Below, piece by piece: positions 10,955 to 22,392 of a stretch of DNA of 64,000 nucleotides (position 1 is the stretch's first letter; every line of letters begins with the position of its first letter). The notes below the pieces were generated by a model. It was not told the origin of the DNA. It searched no databases and was given only the letters and a program-made list of their open reading frames with translations. The position numbers and the translations under genes were made by a program. The DNA comes from Pyrenochaeta sp. MPI-SDFR-AT-0127 (taxonomy: Eukaryota > Ascomycota > Dothideomycetes > Pleosporales > Cucurbitariaceae), in contig JAGTJM010000008.1 in assembly GCA_020747015.1 (NCBI GenBank), positions 805,406 to 869,405 on the forward strand, given 5' to 3'.

Positions 10955-12848
10955 ATGGGTGACGGCACTACTGTAGCTGTTATAGGTCTTGGTGGGCTCT
11001 CTCAAGTTCAAACGAAATGCCTTTGTGACTGATCAACGTAGGACCTGCCGGCCTTGTAGCGGTGAAGAATCTCGCAGAAGAAGGTTTTGATGTCACCGGC
11101 TTTGACCGCCACAGCTATATTGGTGGATTATGGCAGTACAATGAAGCAGATCAGACGTCTGTTATGGAAACTACCGTTGTGAACATCTCCAGAGAAAGGG
11201 TTCATACTCCTGATTATGTGTGATGAACAATGATCAAGTTGCTGACGTTAACGTAGGGCTGCTTTACCGATTATCCCTTCCCGAAAGGCGAGTAGCGTTT
11301 GTGCCATGGCCATCGTACTAGAATTTGAAGCTGATCTGGAATCCTAGATATACCCTCATACCCCACCGCTACACAAGTGCAACAGTATCTGGCCAATTAT
11401 GCCAATCACTTCAATCTTGCTCCGCGCCTCAGACTCAACACTTGCATCAAGCAGGTTACGTTTGATGAAAATCGCAAGAAATGGGTACTCGACATCGAAG
11501 GGCATGGGTTAGAGTATTTCGACAAGACGGTCATCGCCATTGGCGGCATGGTAGGCAAGCCTAACCTCCCGGCCATAGAGGGCATGGAGAAGCTTGGAGC
11601 AAACAGCGTACACTCGAGAGCCTTCAAACGGCCCCAAGACTTTGAAGGTAAACGAGTCATGGTTGTTGGCTTCGGAAACAGTGCAGCGGATACGGCGACA
11701 CAGCTCGTCGGCGTTGCAGGCAAAGTGTATCTTGCGCATCGGCATGGAGCACGGATTGTACGTGACAACATTTCTATCACCGTCAGAGTACCAATGAATT
11801 GTCATCATCTTGGCTTACGTGGTCTCCAATCTATAGCTCCCTCGAAGCTTCAACGGCGCGCCAATCGACCATACACACAGCCTGCGCCTCTTCACTTTGC
11901 AAAGCCTAATTCTTGCTTACTTTCCTCGCTTCGGAGACAAGTTTTTCGACAAGTTCATGAAGAGCCTGCAGGATAAAAGTTTTACATTGCGCCCAGAGTG
12001 GGGGTTTGAGGTAAGGTCATAATATCGACTACACTACACATATGAGGCAGCCATACTGACGGCATACCTCACCCCCTTAGCCCCCGCAAAGACTCCCTAT
12101 TGTAACAGACAACCTGGTGCCTTGCCTCAAGGCAGGAAGTATTGAATCCACCAAAGGGATAAAGCGCATCCTCGGCTACACCACGGTGGAGCTTGAGGAT
12201 GGGAGAGAGGTAGAAATAGACGCTTTGATCTGGTGCACTGGATATAAATCCGACTTCAGTATTCTAGATGGACGGTTCGATCCTTCAACTTGCCCGACAG
12301 CTTGGGCATCGGCCGACGGTTCAAATGACAGAAGTCTCTTCCGGCTCTATCATAACGTCTTCTCCCTCGTGAAGCCAGATAGCCTGGCGTTCCTTGGACA
12401 CGTGCATTTCGCCTTGGGCGGATTTCAGATCTTTGACATGGCTTCACAAGCCATTGGCCAGGTGTGGAAAGGGGCATCGTCGCTCCCTACACAATGCGAG
12501 ATGAGCGCAGCCGTTGAGAAGCATCACGCGTGGCTGGCTGATCTTGCGCATGGTGGCCACAACATATCGCCAGGGACCACAGACGCAGGGCCGTGGATGA
12601 GAGCAATGGACCATCTGGCTGGGACGGGTGTGAATGACTATCTGGGATATGGGCTCAAGGGCTGGCTGTTTTGGCTTCAAGAGCGGACGTATTGTAACTT
12701 GCTCATGGGCGGAATTTGGAGCCCGCACATCCACCGCGTGTTTGAGGGCAAGAGGAAAGCATGGGGGAATGCGAGGCAGGAAATTGAGAGGGTGAATGAG
12801 GCTGTTGCAGCAAACAAGCGGAGGCAAGAGAAGGCCAAGGCTGTCTGA
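10955..12848 (+). CDS. Flavin-containing monooxygenase, 525 aa
   Basis: FAD- and NADPH-dependent monooxygenase that oxygenates a soft nucleophile or ketone of unknown identity. Six exons: 10955-10991, 11042-11199, 11257-11287, 11348-11757, 11837-12010 and 12081-12848. The first join makes the FAD-binding VIGLGPAGL (GxGxxG) near residue 13. Later landmarks are FDRHSYIGGLWQY, CFTDYPF, an SRAFKRPQDFEGK region in place of the FMO fingerprint, the NADPH-binding VMVVGFGNSAADTA and WCTGYKSD. Length is normal for the family. The third intron (11288-11347) has no GT donor: only GC (GCGAGT) with acceptor CCTAG keeps the frame and yields the expected PKDIPSYPTA segment. The second donor (GTTCAT) is also weak. 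Either the gene uses a GC-AG intron or it is beginning to decay. Confidence 0.85.
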
Positions 12849-13344
12849 GTAGTCCTAATTTGGGCGGTGCAGAGGAGTAGAATGGGTGTCTTGGACGCTG
12901 GCTGTCAGGCCACTCTCTCGACTGCACTAGAAGCTGGTAGAATACTCTCTCGACATGACGATCTTCCCGTCTGGACTTATTAATATACTCGACGGCATTG
13001 CCTCTGACGCCCGTACTCTAACGGCCATTGCGACTTGAATTCTACGACGTAGTTGGTGTGCAACGTTGAGGTTATAGCAACGTCAGGGCTGAAGCCTGGC
13101 CAATCACGAACGCACCGACGGCCAGGGCAACGGCACGGAAAGTCGCGACCTTTGGGCAACGTCCAATTTCGTTTTCTCGTCCACATCACATCCGCAGACA
13201 CGGAGAAGCAGCAATTCGCTCGCTGTCCCGCCGAGGCGCCCCCCTCCTTTCTGTCCATTCACCCAGACCTGAAACTAGAGAACAGACAAGGACCGGAGGC
13301 GCGTCGACACACCCGGCGCCCTCCATCTCCAGAGCGCGCGGACC
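12849..13344. other. Intergenic, promoter of the GFA-like gene
   Basis: About 500 bases holding the monooxygenase 3' UTR and the GC-rich upstream region of the next gene. No further feature is seen. Confidence 0.5.
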
Positions 13345-14143
13345 ATGGCCACGCAGACGCTCCACGGCTCCTGCGCCTGCGGTCGCAACCGCTACGTCGT
13401 CGAGGTTCCGTCACAGCAAGCGCAACAAGCAGAACTGAGGTACGACAACACATCGGCGTCGCGTAAGTTGACCACCCCCGTCCCGCAATGTTTGCTGCTC
13501 TGTTTCGACACCCAAGTGCTGATGGCAAACCTCAGGTCACCACTCGGCCTCCCCACTCACAATTTGGCTCCGCGTGCCCTTGCCATGGGTCACTTCAGCG
13601 ACCTTTGCCCAGTACCCGGACGAGACGCGCACGAGCATTCAGCGCAGCTTCGTCTCGCCGTTTGCGTCCAATTCTCACCGAAGACAGTTTTGCGGGTTCT
13701 GCGGCACACAGCTGTCGTCGTGGAATGAACGGACGCGCGAGGAAGCAGAGCACATTTGCCTGACGGTCGGGAGCTTGCTGGACGAGGACCAGGCGCTGCT
13801 GGGAGAGCTTGGGCTGCTCCCTTGGAGCGAGGGCAGCGACGAGGAAGTCAGCGACACAGGCCTCTCTGGGCACTCACGGATGACGGCTGCGCGGACGCCA
13901 GTGCGCCCAGAAGCTCAGGCGCGTGGCGCACCGTGGTTTGAAGAACTGGTACAGAACACACGGCTGGGCCGGCTCAAGCAGCAGCGCGGTGGCCACTCTG
14001 GCAGCAGAGTGCATGTTGAGTGGGAGATTGTGGAGTGGACAGAAGACGACGACGCAGGCGACGAAGCTCATGGCGCTACATCGAGCAAGCGGAAAATCGG
14101 CGACGTCGAGGCGGCCGAGGACACGGCGATGCGCAGCTCGTAA
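13345..14143 (+). CDS. GFA/CENP-V fold zinc-binding protein (DUF636), 241 aa
   Basis: Exons 13345-13462 and 13536-14143, with a 73-base intron (GTAAGT donor, CTCAG acceptor) joined in phase 1. The N-terminus has SCACGRNRY, giving the CxCG zinc ligands, and the second exon has RRQFCGFCGTQLS, giving CxxC; spacing and the LTIWLRVPL and QYPDETRTS segments fit the fungal branch of the glutathione-dependent formaldehyde-activating family. Most members have no proven enzyme activity, so the role is unknown. The C-terminal 100 residues (after GSLLDED) are acidic and probably disordered, an extension beyond the usual domain. The gene is GC-rich compared with its neighbours. Confidence 0.82.
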
Positions 14144-15557
14144 ACGTCCGCCTTGCGCTTTGGAGGGGGCGGGGGGTTTCGATTGATCACATTAGAATGG
14201 GGTAGCTCACGCTGAACCGGCGTAGCAAGGGTAATAATCAATGTCGTCTTTGAGCAAGAGACACGGGCTCGGAGTCTTTGCGGTGCATTTTCATGGGCGT
14301 ATAGTATGCAAGAGCCAAAGCATGTCCATGTTGACTACACCCTATCCTCACCCTTTGCCGCTCACCACGCATGCATTGGGCAGACGGCATGCACGAGTCC
14401 AACCAACAAGACGATGTGACTGCAACCAATCTCACCATTTCATTTCTTTTCATTCGCCAATGTCCCATCAACTCGGGTCCAAGGTCGTCGCGTAACTGGC
14501 CGACGTTGCCATGCGTCCAATGGCAGGAGCCGGAGCGAGGCTGCGCCCAGAGGGGAAGTCGTGGGGGCCCGCCGGGAAGCGGCTTGTGAGCCGCGTTCCC
14601 CTTTTGGAGGCGTTGAGTTGAGGTTGGACCCTGCCGGGCGGGACAGCGGGAGGGCAGCCCATGGCAAGCCCATGGATGGCATCCTGTCCCGTCGCCTCAA
14701 GCGTCGCCTGCAACCAACGCGCTCTTCTGCCATTGCCCCAAGGACGCATTCCGCTCGCATCCAGCATGCTGCTCGGGCACGGCGCCTCCATGTTCAAATG
14801 CCTGCCGCACGGGGTTTTCGCCTATCTTCCGCCATCACCGCCCTGCAGCTAATTGGGCCAAGCAACAGCCTGTTCCTGCACCCCGACCAGGATACACTAT
14901 CTCGAGGGCCTTGGCACATCTGCCTTCGTCCTCATCGCTTATCAGGCCCCGCGCATCGTTCATTTGTCTCGGTCTCGTCTCACCCGCTTCATTGGAGCCT
15001 TTGCGGACATGGCGCCGCCGCCGGGTGAAGCCCTGCACGCACATGCTTGGACACGCACCTGCGCTGCAACAACGTGTCGAGGCGACGGGCCCTCTGGCTA
15101 TCGCTCGTGTCGCTTAGCATACCGACTTACGTTGGTACAATGCAGACGAGATAGGCGCCTAAGCCCGCTCTCCTGGGATGAGGGTATTACGGGATGCATG
15201 CTGTGCGCAGGTGCTTTTTGCTTGACTTCTTGTCCCTTGTATTGCCTTTTGCCAGCCCCCCCCCCCTCCCCCAATAGCTTTTTTTCCTCAGTCTGGTTGT
15301 TGTTTGAGCAGCGACTTCTATCTAGCTTCTTCGTTTGATCTGCGATCGACCTTCCCTTATCTACATCTTTCAACTGGACATCACCTACAGCTATTAGTCT
15401 CTTGCGCCACACCGAGTGTTTTTGTTCTTCTTCTCGACCTCTCCTGAACCAACGGCAGCTGAAGAGAACAATTTCCGAACTTCCGGGGATTGGGTGGCTT
15501 CGTGCTGTTTGCGCATACGATCAACGATCAGCCCCTTAGGTGTTCCCTTCATAAGCT
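14144..15557. other. Intergenic, 1.4 kb, pyrimidine-rich upstream of permease
   Basis: Many overlapping frames on both strands (for example 14440-14797 minus, 14561-15028 plus) but none with recognisable protein character. A C-run lies near 15257-15275, followed by a T-run and CT-rich leader up to the permease ATG, typical of a fungal promoter. Confidence 0.55.
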
Positions 15558-17488
15558 ATGGGTAGAGAAAAGCCCTCTTCGTCAGAAAAGCCCCGACTGG
15601 AGGTGGCCGACGACACAATCGCTGTAGGAGAAGTGCTCAACGCGTCGGGACATAAGCAGGAGCTCGAACGCCAGTTCAGCCTCCTGTCCCTTTGCTCAAT
15701 TGGTATCACCACAGGCAACGTTTGGGCAGCGTTGGGAGGCTCGATTGTATGTCTTCCCCACAAAATACCTGCGTGCCTTGCCGTTACCACTGCTACCACC
15801 ACTACCAATAGGTCGACGATCGATCATTCATCGCTGTAGCATCGTTCCCTTGTATGATGATGCTAACTCATTCTAGGTTATCGCCCTTTACAATGGCGGT
15901 CCTCCAGGGGTCATCTACGAATTCATAGCCGTATCATGTTTTTATTTCATGATTGCGGCATGTATAGCTGAAATGGCTTCTGCTATTCCTTCCGCTGCTG
16001 GTGTGTATCATTGGGCTAGTGTGACTGGTGGTGCAAAATTTGGAAGAGTAATTGGGTTTTTCGCTGGATGGTATGTTAACCCCTTTACTTCCCAAGCATA
16101 GAGATGCGCGATTTCAGATGTTCGAGGGTAGCTTAGTTGCTAAGGCTTGTCAAGAACGTGTCTACAATTGCTAACGTTAAGAATCAGGTGGAACGTCCTA
16201 GGCTGGATTTTCGGGACCGCCTCCATATCCTCCATCGTCGCCAACCAAATCATCTCCATGTACGGTCTTTTTCACGAAGGCTACGCCTATGAGCGCTGGC
16301 ATGTCTTCATTGTCTACCTCATCGTAACTTGGCTATCCTGCTTCATTGTTATGTTCGCCAACCGCGCCTTGCCCACCCTGACGAACATCGGTCTGTTCCT
16401 TATTCTGGCGGGAGTGTTCATCACTATACTAGTGTGTGCAATCATGCCAAGCAGGACAGGAAAGGGACATGCAACGAGCAGCTTTGTGTGGAAGGAGTGG
16501 CAAAATCAGGCCGGCTGGACAAGCGATGGATTCGTATTTTGCGCAGGCATGTTGAATGGCGCGTTTGCTGTTGGGACACCGTAAGTCATGCAGTGTATCT
16601 GTGATATCTCGTTCTGGCGATTTTAGAAAATGCTGACAGTTGTCCAGGGACTGTGTCTCCCATCTCGCAGAGGAGATACCCCGGCCCCGTGTTAATATTC
16701 CCAAGGCAATTCTTGCTCAATACGCCGTAGGATTTCTTACGGCCTTCTTCTACTTGATCACAATCTTCTATTCGGTAAACGATCTCAACTCGCTCTTCTC
16801 AAATCCATGGCCATTTCCGCTCGCAGAGCTTTACCGACAAGCCACAAATTCGCACGCAGGGTCGCTTGGGCTCCTTATTGTTATCGTTCTTCCGACCTTC
16901 TGCACAAACGTTGGATGTTACATCACAAGCGGGCGTATGCTTTGGACGCTAGGACGAGACGATGCAACTCCATTTAGTGCCTGGATCGGACATGTCAACA
17001 AGAAATGGGGAAATCCGTTCAACGCGACCCTCGTCTGCGGTGTGATCAACACCATCCTCGGCCTAATCTACATCGGCAGCAGCGCCGCATTCGCTGCCTT
17101 TGTTGGTTCTTTCATCGTCATGAGTTCCCTTAGCTACCTAGCATTTATCCTCCCCAACATTCTCACCCGCCGTCGTAACGTCATCAAAGGGCCGTTCACG
17201 ATGCCAGCCCCTGTTTTCTATACTGTTGGCGGTCTCGCGTGTGCATACATGATTGTCTGGATTCCCATCTACTGTTTTCCTTTTGCAGTACCGTTTGATT
17301 ATACCACGATGAACTACTGTTCGGCCATGGTTGGCGGCTGCACGATATTGCTGGCAGGCTGGTATCTTTGGATTCGAAATAGAGGGTATGTCGGCCCTAG
17401 GCGATTGGTAGAGGAGGCAGAGAGGATGTTGGCTAGTGGTGACAGTGTTGTTGTGGGGACAGGAAGGATCAGTGTAGAGAAGCCATAG
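15558..17488 (+). CDS. APC-superfamily amino acid/choline permease, 538 aa
   Basis: Twelve-helix plasma-membrane symporter of the fungal GABA/choline (Uga4/Hnm1-like) branch of the amino acid-polyamine-organocation family. Exons 15558-15746, 15877-16070, 16188-16580 and 16648-17488; introns of 130, 117 and 67 bases have GTATGT or GTAAGT donors and clear CTAAC/CTGAC branch sites. Landmarks: FSLLSLCSIGITTGN in helix 1, AEMASAIPSAAGVYHWAS in helix 3, and DCVSHLAEEIPRPRVNIP after helix 6, the family's consensus loop. The N- and C-terminal tails are short and hydrophilic. Substrate cannot be told from sequence; choline, GABA or another amino acid are all possible. Confidence 0.9.
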
Positions 17489-18781
17489 CTCGCATGGGGT
17501 GGTGCGATCGAGCTGGAAAATTTGATCGGTGGAGATGGTAGGAGTTCGCACTCCAACCAACTGTCTATCATCTGACTAGATTTACAAAATCATTACCTTT
17601 GCTTGCCCTCAAATTGTCGGTCGCAGCACTATCAGAGCTTTGAGTAATTCTGAATCTAAGTTTTCAAACAAGTGATCAAATGTGTCGTACCGGTTTTGTA
17701 ATTGCTGTATTGTAGCCAGGTACACTTGACAAGATGATCGCTCCGCTCAGCTTTCTATCATTCGAATAGTCTTTCGTAAAATATGCGTAATAATGTGCTT
17801 ATCTAGGAGAAGTTTGATAAATGACTCAGGCGCATGTTGTGCTCTAACCACAATCAACAAGATCTTGTTTGGCCAGTAAACGTGCTCCATCAAGGAAGGC
17901 AGAGATTCGTGCTTCATGCTAATTGGCCCCCAAAGTTGGGACATGGGCTTCTTTTTGGGCTGAGAACGGGTTTCAAGCCGAAGAAGAGAAACTCGCGTCA
18001 TGCATATTGGCACTTTTACGGCCGCAAGATCAAGTAGAAGCCTGATTGTTAAATCCCGGCCTAACACAGCGACAGATCACTTGAGCAAGATCAGATGCAG
18101 CAATTTGATCATTCAATTGGAGCGATTTTACGAGAATAGGTATTGCATGACAGAGGTAGGACAGGACCCACGTTGCGTGCGAGCAAGATAGAACAGGTAA
18201 GTTTTTTTGAAGATCGTCGAGTCATGCATCTATGATCAAGTACGGAAAGCGAGTCATGGTGGATCACAAGGATCGGTCATCTATATACCTGTTTTGTCAG
18301 AAAATCGAAGGCATTTAAGTGCTCGTGAAAAGACCGTACGTTAGTAGCGTATTAGAATGTCTATAAAGTTGACTTTCCTGAAGCAGCGACTGTTCACTAT
18401 AATGCTTGAGATTCTTCGATGCACTCTCCGCCGGCTATGTTTCCCGCGACCCCGCTGTGGTTTGCGCCAATGATGCTAGAGGCGCTCAACCGGCACAGGA
18501 AAGGGTTACCCGTGTTGGATCGTCTGCGCTCGTGAACTGTTACCCGCAAAGAGTGATAGCCATGCTCAAGAGTTTACGCTCACGGTATTGTATACCTGTG
18601 ATTGGGTGATGGCTCAGGCTAGTCCTTTTGACACGCTTCAAAGGCGGTCTCAAAGCCGAAGCGAAATGTGACTAGAAAAGGCGTGTCGCGCTGAGTCCAC
18701 GTCTGCCTGTTGATAACAAGTCTTCCCATTCAGGCCTGTCCTTGCAAGTGCACGCCAGACAGCTGGACCTACACACTGAAA
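17489..18781. other. Intergenic, 1.3 kb
   Basis: No gene supported; only short frames below about 110 codons on either strand. It contains the permease 3' UTR and the promoter of the AtuA-like gene. Confidence 0.55.
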
Positions 18782-20951
18782 ATGTCTCCTTCCACCGAAC
18801 GCAAACGTGCAGTGCGTATTGCTGGATGTTCCGGGGGCTTCACCGACCGTTCTACTGCCATAACTCGTATGGCAGGAGATCCAGAAGTTGACATAGTCAT
18901 GGGTATTGTTCCTCAAGATTTCTAGTAGCGGTGCCGGTGACTGATCAAACAACAGGTGACTGGCTATCTGAGATGACAATGACTGTTCATGGAAGTGGGA
19001 AAGTCAAAAGTCGGGCAAGCCAGAATGGGCACAGCCAGGCGAGCCTTGAAGAGCGCAAAGAGAAAGCTATGTATGCTGATACCTTTCTTCAATGCTTTGA
19101 GCCCGCGATCCCGAATCTTGTCAAGAACAAAACCAAGCTTGCTGTAAATGCAGGAGCCTCAGACACTGAGCTCCTGGCCGAAGTGGTAGTTGATCTTCTC
19201 GAAAAGCAAGGTGCAGGTCATCTGAAAGTTGCTTGGATAGAGGGCGATGATGTAACTGGACAGGTGAATAGTTTGATCAAGAACGGAGAGAAATTCGAGA
19301 GCCTAATGCATGGGAAAAAACTCGAGGAGTGGGGCATGGAACCTATATGTGCGCAGGCCTACCTTGGGGGGCTCTGCATCGCAGAGGCTTTCAGACAGGG
19401 TGCTGATATAATCATCGCTGGGAGGGTTGCTGACGCTGCTCCAGTGATTGGTGCTGCTGCGTAAGTCAAGCATTACTCCTCGGAAGTACCGAATGGCTGA
19501 TCCTAATAGGTGGTGGCATGACTGGAAGAATGATCAATTTGATGAACTTGCAGGAGCTTTAGTCGCTGGTCATCTCATTGAGTGCTCAAGCTATGTCTGT
19601 GGGGGCTATTATTCGATGTTCAAAGATCTCATGAAGGTTGGGAAGCACGTCAATATGGGCTTTCCAATTGCAGAAGTCGAGTACGATGGATCTTTCAACA
19701 TTGCAAAGGAGAGGAATACTGGAGGTAAGCGTGAGGCTAAATCTGACACCACTGGCAAGCAATTGACAACATACCTAGGTTGTGTGACAATCGGATCTTG
19801 CACATCACAACTGTTGTATGAGATTCAAGGCCCGTTGTACTACAATTGTGATGTCACGGCAGATCTCAGCTCAATAAAAATGGAGCAAGTAGGTGAAGAT
19901 CTTGTCCGTGTTACTGGTGTACGAGGTCTGCCTCCACCACCAACTACTAAGGTCGGTATTACCGCTCCGGCGGGCTGGCAATGCGAGTGGCATTTTTTCA
20001 TCTGCGGGCTAGATATTGAAGAAAAATGCAAAATTACTGAAGACCAGATCAGATATGGTGAGTCTATGGTCACTGACCTTCCGCGTCGCAAATTTCTTCG
20101 CAGTTGGGTGTTGGTTGCTGACAGATGACAGCCATGGGCGACAACGTAAAGCGATTTACCACACTCAAATTCCATCAGAACGGTTCTTCGCCTCTAGATG
20201 CACATAATCAGGATGTTTCAACCGTCGACTTCCGCTGCTTCGCTCAGACCTCAGACCCTGAGGTTGTCCGTCCAGACATTCCAAATGGCTTCAATAGGTG
20301 GTGTCTTGAGGTATTCCTCCAGTCTGCGCCTGGTCTTTCGCTCTCAAATGACTTGCGCCAAATTGCTCCAAAGCCTTACTATGAATACTGGCCTTCGCTG
20401 CTCCCACAGGACCAGCTACCTCTTCGTGTTCATGCTTTGTGGGGCCAAAAGCAGATTACAAACCTCAGCCCACCCAAGATCACCAGGGAGTATTCACGGC
20501 AGCAAGATTCTTACGAAACAGTATCACCAGTGGACCTATACTCCTTTGGTGAGACTGTCCGTGCGCCTTTGGGCTACATTGTCGCCGGCCGCTCAGGCGA
20601 CAAAGCATCAGATTGCAACTGCGGCTTTTTCGTTCGACAAGATGACGAATGGGATTGGCTCAGGTCGTTCATGACAACCGATAGGATTAAGCAGCTTCTG
20701 GGTCCAGAGGAGTACACGGGCAAACCTGTTGATCGATTTGAGCTGCCGAACCTTCGTGCGATACACTTCTTGCTACACGACCATCTAGACAGGGGATACA
20801 ATGCATGCTCTAACTATGACACTTTGGGAAAGAGTAAGTCGAGTCAAACATTTAGATATCATGTACTGATCGGGTGACAGATGCTATGGAGTATATACGG
20901 GCTAAGACCGTCGATCTTCCTAAGAAATTCTTAGACCGTGGTCGTATCTAG
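18782..20951 (+). CDS. AtuA-like (DUF1446) protein, 630 aa
   Basis: Six exons: 18782-18902, 18956-19460, 19510-19724, 19779-20057, 20132-20833 and 20881-20951, all with GT-AG introns of 47-74 bases. The protein matches the AtuA family (acyclic terpene utilisation, PF07287): RIAGCSGGFTDRSTAI at the N-terminus, AGRVADAAPVIGAA, HLIECSSYVCGGYYS, a QGPLYYNCDVTADL segment and a C-terminal GRSGDKASDCNCG domain. Bacterial AtuA takes part in citronellol/geraniol degradation, but no reaction is proven for the fungal proteins, so a role in acyl or terpenoid catabolism is only inferred. The intron 19725-19778 is 54 bases with no in-frame stop, so its retention would add 18 residues; the shorter product fits the family better. 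Confidence 0.85.
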
Positions 20952-21646
20952 AAGATGTTATAGTTTCTTGATTGCTTGTCTATGAGCTTGCGAGAAATTC
21001 AAGTGAATTCTCATGAGAAACATAAATGCAGCACAATGGTATCACTTGACCCACTTGACCAGTGCATTTTGTTTATGCATATGGAGGCAGCAACTCAAAG
21101 CTCAAGACGGAGATTGACCTGGCGCTGAGAGCCGCCAATTATCTCGACTGAGTAGTATTCCCTTCGCTGGAGTCTCTAGCTGGTATCTTGGAGTAAACAA
21201 TCAACGTTATTCAGATGCCTCACAAGCATACAACAACCCACCTTGAACAAGGGTTGGCATCATAGGATTCTATGATTCAATGCCAGCTTACATGCTTGAA
21301 CCTGAGTATCACGATGCGCACTGCCACTTGATCGGAATGGGCCACCCTTGCGCTTGAGAGATCGCCCCTCCTCCTTGCAAGTTCAGTCTAGACCTGAGCA
21401 CTGGAAACCTGCGACCCTTCCAACCAGTCTAAGAAGGCCATGGCGGGAGGACTCGATAAAATAACTTTGGCAAATGCATAACAGTGAGGATCAAAACGGA
21501 GGACATTAATTTCTATGCTTCACCTTGCCAGTACACTAACCCAACAGAAGCAGACTGGGTTTTAATACACGCAAAATCATAAACTAGTCGCGAACTATAA
21601 TCCTGTATTCATTCGTTACACTCTTTGAAGAGTCTCATTTCAACGC
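20952..21646. other. Intergenic between convergent genes
   Basis: About 700 bases between the 3' ends of the AtuA-like gene and the minus-strand MARVEL gene. Nothing further is seen. Confidence 0.5.
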
Positions 21647-22392
21647 TCATTGGCCGTAAGCATAATCAGGTGTCATAGGTTGCAAAGTCGTGATAGGTTG
21701 TGTGCCAGCATGATGCCTGTCAGCAACAAGATTTCTGGGGTCATTTGCACGCTTGAAGCGCTGCACATCCCAAAGTTTTCCCTCGAAAAGTGTGCCAATA
21801 AGATTTGTGAAGCTGTATCTCATTAGCACTTATTTGCGAAACATCACAGCCACACAGTCAGCCATACCGCACGGCTACCACACCCCATGATTCTGGAGAA
21901 TAAAAGAAGGAACATTCACAAAGCAATAAAAGCAAAAGCTGCCAATGTATTCTTCGAGCTGCATTTGTTCACAAACGCTGAAGAATTGTATACACATCTT
22001 CCACTAGAATAGTCCTGGGCTGCAAAATTGAAGGCTGTGAGCCAAAGGTAAGAGAAGATCCATGACAAGGGGGTAAGATAGCCTTTGTAAGACGTGATGA
22101 TGGGGAGGATAAGTGCGGGAAGATGGAGGATGGTATCGATGGCTGCCTGGGAGTTGAGTTAGAGGACGTTCAGCTGAAATGGCAAAGTAGAAGGGAAACT
22201 TACTACAGAGATCCAGTACACCAGGTGTGTGTTTCTACGGAAATTGTGAATGAAGTATGCGGCAATACTCATGGCAATGATAGACGAAAAAAGATGCAGG
22301 ACATGGTTTGCAAGGAGGAGAGGCCGGTGCAGCTTGTTCGAGCACGTGGTAGGATTGCTATAGTCGGTGGCTGTGTTGTGAACGCGAGCCAT
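21647..22392 (-). CDS. MARVEL-domain four-helix membrane protein, 193 aa
   Basis: Three exons on the minus strand: 22392-22204, 22146-21920 and 21812-21647. Both introns have good fungal signals (GTAAGT with CTAAC; GTGAAT with GTGCTAATGAGATACAG). The product has four hydrophobic segments: about 27-49 (ANHVLHLFSSIIAMSIAAYF), 57-83, 91-107 (WIFSYLWLTAFNFAA) and 125-145, followed by a short polar tail. The AQDYSSGRC element after helix 3 and a second cysteine before helix 4 are typical of fungal MARVEL proteins, which sit in the plasma membrane or secretory vesicles. The specific role is unknown. The isolated open frames stop early (FIAL-stop), which splicing removes. Confidence 0.78.
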
